From Candidatus Accumulibacter vicinus (lineage in GTDB: Bacteria; Pseudomonadota; Gammaproteobacteria; Burkholderiales; Rhodocyclaceae), in contig DIME01000147.1 of NCBI GenBank assembly GCA_002425405.1, forward strand, positions 1-36,116: a stretch of 36,116 nt of DNA. Reading direction: 5' to 3'. Below are positions 32,988 to 36,116 of this stretch, one piece after another; within the stretch, counting starts at the first letter, position 1, and every line of letters starts with the position of its first letter. The notes beneath the pieces were generated by a model. It was given only the letters and a program-made list of their open reading frames with translations. It was not told the DNA's origin and ran no database searches. Made by a program: the position numbers and the translations under genes.

Positions 32988-34649
32988 CTACGCTGTCGGT
33001 GGCCGCTTCCTGCGCCAGACAGGGAGCAGGGCAGCGAGTTTGTCGCGATGCGACAGACGCTCGTCGGAGAGCGCTTCGAGGAAGTCCGAGAGTGGTTTCG
33101 ACTTGACGACGGCAAAACCCGTGAGCAGCATCGACGGGATGGCCACCAGGGCGAAGAAGAGGATCCGGTCGACCAGCTCATCGTTGGCGGCGTCGATCAG
33201 ATTGATCCCGAGGAAGCCGGTGGTGATCGTCGCCACCAGACCGGCAGTGGTCACCACGGTGAGCCGGACGACCGTATTGGCCTGTCGGCGCAGGCTGTCG
33301 CTGTCGAGGTACTGGCTCATGTCCTGGATCTCCTCGCGTAGCTCGGTGTAGAGACTTTCCGTGCCGAGATGGTCGCCGGTAATCTTGAACAGGGCGCGCG
33401 CCTGCATCTGGTCCGAGACCTCGTGGAACCAGTAGCGATGGCTGAAGCGCAGGAAGACCTCGAGGATCTGCCGGATCGCGCGCTTGAACTGTTTGACCGA
33501 TTCGGCGTGGCCGATCTCGAGCTGGTTGAGCGCGGCGACCAGTCGATCCGAGAGCATCAGCAGCGCTGCCTTGTGGAAGTGGGGAATCAGAAAGAGCAGG
33601 AAGAACTGGTGGCGAAACTGGCCGAGGAGGCCGTTTTCCAGACCGGTGAAATAGGCTTCGCGTGCGCTGCCGACCATCACGAATGCGTGCCCGCAGGACA
33701 TCAGCCGGGTTCCCGGTGGCTCGGCTTGCGGATGCCAGTAGCGGTCATAGCAATAGCGCGATTCGAAGCCCTCGAGGTGCTGGTCGGAGTAGGGCAGCGA
33801 GCCGGGCTTGCCCGGGCCGGCAACCAGCACCAGGCGGGCAAAGTCGCCGCGCGTCAGGGCGCGGGGATCGTCCACGGCCAGGTAGGCGAGCAGGGGCATG
33901 CGGTGATACTCGATCTGTCGGTAGCGCACCAGGCCCATCTCGCCCGAGTGGTGCTGCACCAGCGGGCGGAGCAGGAATTCCCAGTGCGCAGAGATGCACG
34001 GCGCCCGGCAGCGAGAAACGAAAGACAGGTATTTGCTGCGTTTCTCGTAGTCGGAAACGGACAGCACCTGGCCATCTGGCCCGATCCACTCCGCAAGCTT
34101 GAGGCAGTGGCCGCCACTGCCATCCTCGTCCCAGTACGGCGGGTACGCGCGGCCAAAGCGGTACAGCGTGTCCTGTACCTGTCGTAGATCGAGGTCATCG
34201 GCCGCAATCTCGACAACCAGGATGACGACATCGATGTCGTAGAAGAAGTAGAGATCGAGATGCACGATGTCGAAGTCGATCGGCTGATCGCTCTCCTTGA
34301 AGGTCATGCGCACTTTTGCCACGTCGTGGCGACGGAAGACGCGGATCGGCGATTCGCCAGCGTGTGACGAGGCCTCTTCCTGGCCACCGCCCTCGCCGTA
34401 CAGAAAACGCTGAACATAGGGCAGGAAGGTGACGAATTCGCTGTAATGGCGCTCGTGGAATTGCTCCGGGTCGCCGCAGAATTCGTCCGCAAGTTCGCGC
34501 CACGGGTTGTCGTCCGATACCTGCTCCAGCAACTGGTTGTGGTTTTGCAACGGGCCGCCGTCGGGCAGGGGCATCAATTGCAGCGGCCACAGCAGGATCT
34601 GGCGGAAATGCCTGACTCGCAGCTTGGCAGGGTTCGTTGTGATTTCCAT
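32988..34649 (-). CDS. CorA-like two-helix membrane protein with long N-terminal domain
   Basis: A 553-residue protein with a large soluble N-terminal part (about 1-455) and two C-terminal membrane helices (about 464-484 and 493-515). The first helix ends in GFLGINLI, where CorA Mg2+ channels have GMN, and an acidic loop follows (DAANDELVD). The layout is that of the CorA/ZntB superfamily, but the N-terminal domain is roughly twice the usual size and I do not recognise it. The open frame extends to 34724, but its first 25 codons read AVIPAQAGIRQ, the translation of a known palindromic repeat, so the ATG at 34649 with GGAA upstream is chosen. Ion transport is inferred. Confidence 0.7.
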   Translation of the reverse strand: MEITTNPAKLRVRHFRQILLWPLQLMPLPDGGPLQNHNQLLEQVSDDNPWRELADEFCGDPEQFHERHYSEFVTFLPYVQRFLYGEGGGQEEASSHAGESPIRVFRRHDVAKVRMTFKESDQPIDFDIVHLDLYFFYDIDVVILVVEIAADDLDLRQVQDTLYRFGRAYPPYWDEDGSGGHCLKLAEWIGPDGQVLSVSDYEKRSKYLSFVSRCRAPCISAHWEFLLRPLVQHHSGEMGLVRYRQIEYHRMPLLAYLAVDDPRALTRGDFARLVLVAGPGKPGSLPYSDQHLEGFESRYCYDRYWHPQAEPPGTRLMSCGHAFVMVGSAREAYFTGLENGLLGQFRHQFFLLFLIPHFHKAALLMLSDRLVAALNQLEIGHAESVKQFKRAIRQILEVFLRFSHRYWFHEVSDQMQARALFKITGDHLGTESLYTELREEIQDMSQYLDSDSLRRQANTVVRLTVVTTAGLVATITTGFLGINLIDAANDELVDRILFFALVAIPSMLLTGFAVVKSKPLSDFLEALSDERLSHRDKLAALLPVWRRKRPPTA

Positions 34650-34678
34650 GGGCATTTCCGGAATCAGATGAACCTGCC

Positions 34679-34704
34679 GGATTCCGGCTTGCGCTGGAAT
34701 GACG
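34679..34704. repeat. REP-like palindrome (GTCATTCC...GGAATCC family)
   Basis: GGATTCCGGC TTGC GCTGGAATGAC is an imperfect palindrome of the kind that recurs between genes in many proteobacteria and translates as VIPAQAGI. It lies in the 100-bp gap between the fructosamine-kinase-like gene and the CorA-like gene. A nearby ATTCCGG/CCGGAAT pair around 34655-34685 may extend the hairpin. Confidence 0.7.
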
Positions 34705-34749
34705 GCAGGGATTGCAGTCAGCAAGGAAAAATGTACAGCCTCCCAGGCT

Positions 34750-35667
34750 TCAACCAGCGATTTCTGCCAATAGCCTGGCGATCATGCGCTCGGCCTGATG
34801 CAGATAGCCGCTGCCAAACAGATTCAGGTGGTTCAGTACATGGTAGAGGTTGTAGAGCGTCTTGCGCTGTTCGAAACCCTCGTCGAGTGGCCAGGCTTCG
34901 CGGTAGGCGGCGTAGAAGCTGTCCGGAAAGCCTCCGAACAGCTCGCTCATCGCCAGGTCAGTCTCGCGGTCGCCGAAATAGACTGCCGGATCGAATAATG
35001 CCAGCGTGCCCGACGCGTCAGTGGCGGCGTTGCCATGCCAGAGATCCCCATGCAGCAGACTCGGCTGCGGCTGATGATCGACGAACAGCGCCGCCAGTTT
35101 CTCGCTCAGGCGTTCGCCACTGCGGATCAGTTTGTCGTGCTGCGCGTGTCGCTTTGCTCGTTCGAGCTGCGGCAGCAGACGCTGGCGGGCAAAGAAGAAA
35201 GGCCAGTTGCGATGCTGGGCATTCGACTGTGGCGTACTGCCGATGAAATTGTCACGGTGCCAGCCATGTTGTGCGCCCTGGATGCGGTGCATGGTCGCCA
35301 GTGCATGCCCGGCTGCGCTACCCTGTGTTCGGTCGCGCAAGGCTTGCAGAGGCAGGTATTCGAGCACCAGGTAGGCCTGCCGGGCAGCGACGCCGTGCCC
35401 GAAAACACGTGGTACCCGCACTGCCGGACAGCCGGCCAGCGCGCTCAGGCCGTCGGCTTCCGCGGCGAACATCTCGGCCAGGCCGGCGTCGTTCAGTTTG
35501 ACGAAATAGCGCTGCCTGGCGCTCTCGACCAGGAGCGCGCGCGAGATCGAGCCGCCGCCGATGTCGCTGACCGAGTCGAAGCCCGGCGGCGATCCGCTGG
35601 CGCTGCCGATCACCTCGCTCAAGGCTTTTTGCAGTGCGCTATCCAGATGGCAATAAAGCGGACCCAT
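34750..35667 (-). CDS. Fructosamine-3-kinase family protein
   Basis: A 305-residue kinase-fold protein. The catalytic loop HGDLWHGN (206-213) and the metal-binding DPAVYFGDRETDLAM (226-240) are diagnostic of the fructosamine/ketosamine kinase family, which phosphorylates sugar adducts on protein amines so that they fall off. The N-lobe has a Gly-rich GGGSIS (37-42) and lysine K57 in YFVKLND; the C-terminus has the family LYHVLNHLNLFG. Of two adjacent ATGs, the one at 35667 lies seven bases after GAGGA and is chosen. It is 47 bp downstream of the chemoreceptor gene. Confidence 0.92.
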   Translation of the reverse strand: MGPLYCHLDSALQKALSEVIGSASGSPPGFDSVSDIGGGSISRALLVESARQRYFVKLNDAGLAEMFAAEADGLSALAGCPAVRVPRVFGHGVAARQAYLVLEYLPLQALRDRTQGSAAGHALATMHRIQGAQHGWHRDNFIGSTPQSNAQHRNWPFFFARQRLLPQLERAKRHAQHDKLIRSGERLSEKLAALFVDHQPQPSLLHGDLWHGNAATDASGTLALFDPAVYFGDRETDLAMSELFGGFPDSFYAAYREAWPLDEGFEQRKTLYNLYHVLNHLNLFGSGYLHQAERMIARLLAEIAG

Positions 35668-35714
35668 GGTCATATCCTCAATGTCGATGCCGAGCCTGAA
35701 AGCGAAGCCCGGCA

Positions 35715-36116
35715 TCAACGGACACGCAAGTGGCCGAGCGACTGGTCGAGGTGCGCTGCCAGGTCACGCAGGGCCTGTGCCGACTGCGCCGTGCCCTGGG
35801 ATGCCGAGTGGCTGGCTTCAGCCATCTGGGCGATCTGCTCGACCCCCTGGGAAATCGTCTGACTGGCGAGGCTCTGTTCCCTGATGGCGTCCGAAATGCT
35901 GCCGACCGTTGTGATGACCTCGTTGGTGCGGCCTTCAATTTCACCGATCGCCTGACCCGCCCGGTCGGCCAGAACGCTGCCCTGCTCGACCTGGGCGACG
36001 CCGTCTTCCATCTGGTGGACAGCCGCCTTGGCGCCGTCCTGAATGTGGCCGATCATCTCGCTGATCGAGTGCGTGGACGTCGCCGTCCTTTCGGCGAGCT
36101 TGCGCACTTCGTCGGC
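35715..36116 (-). CDS. Methyl-accepting chemotaxis protein, C-terminal part (truncated by window edge)
   Basis: The last 133 codons of a chemoreceptor; the 5' part lies beyond 36116. It begins ADEVRKLAERTATST, the conserved descending arm just after the hairpin tip of the signalling domain, and continues as a long heptad-patterned helix (VEQGSVLADRAGQAIGEIEG, ASQTISQGVEQIAQMAEAS). No NWETF-type CheR docking pentapeptide is seen at the C-terminus (GHLRVR). The sensor domain and membrane topology are unknown. It is transcribed toward the fructosamine kinase gene. Confidence 0.93.
   Translation of the reverse strand, partial: ADEVRKLAERTATSTHSISEMIGHIQDGAKAAVHQMEDGVAQVEQGSVLADRAGQAIGEIEGRTNEVITTVGSISDAIREQSLASQTISQGVEQIAQMAEASHSASQGTAQSAQALRDLAAHLDQSLGHLRVR

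Overview
The window is a GC-rich bacterial chromosome segment, most likely from a betaproteobacterium of the Rhodocyclales/Accumulibacter type. This is inferred from the gene order ndk-rlmN-pilW-rodZ-ispG-hisS-yfgM-bamB-der, the Ala/Arg-rich codon use, a PPK2 polyphosphate kinase and a complete liv transporter. No rRNA, tRNA, CRISPR array, integrase or transposase was recognised; the organism call is an inference.

Left end (1-592): a small palindromic intergenic repeat and a decayed fragment of an AcuI/YhdH-type oxidoreductase lie upstream of an extended -10 promoter. 593-9663 (+): nine tightly packed housekeeping genes (nucleotide balance, tRNA/rRNA modification, type IV pilus assembly, cell shape, isoprenoid synthesis, histidyl-tRNA charging, translocon chaperoning, outer-membrane assembly, ribosome GTPase), several joined by 1-4 bp start/stop overlaps. 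The hfq gene that commonly follows der is absent; a low-molecular-weight tyrosine phosphatase gene follows instead.

10458-19482 (mostly -): a 1537-residue signalling protein joins CheB and CheR catalytic domains to a regular coiled coil, several PAS domains, GGDEF and EAL. Facing away from it is a small secreted single-Cache protein. Then come ppk2, a glyoxalase-fold protein resembling methylmalonyl-CoA epimerase, and malonyl-CoA decarboxylase. 19521-22758: lgt and ilvD diverge from a short shared interval, followed by a monohaem cytochrome c with a strong terminator.

22930-27832 (+): a five-gene branched-chain amino-acid ABC transporter (livKHMGF) with a recognisable promoter and an attenuator-like hairpin after the binding-protein gene. 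27880-36116 (-): a small unrecognised protein, then a co-directional block read from the right as a chemoreceptor (cut by the window edge), a fructosamine-kinase-family protein, a CorA-like two-helix membrane protein with a long N-terminal domain, a P2-type ATPase whose membrane motifs resemble animal Na+,K+-ATPase, and a phosphotransferase/P-loop kinase fusion.

The most interesting candidates are the CheB-CheR-PAS-GGDEF-EAL protein, which could link receptor-style methyl chemistry to cyclic-di-GMP and carries an Asp-to-Ala change in a conserved EAL motif, and the Na+,K+-ATPase-like pump in near-contact with a two-domain kinase. Nothing here proves a new system; both are hypotheses from motif reading.
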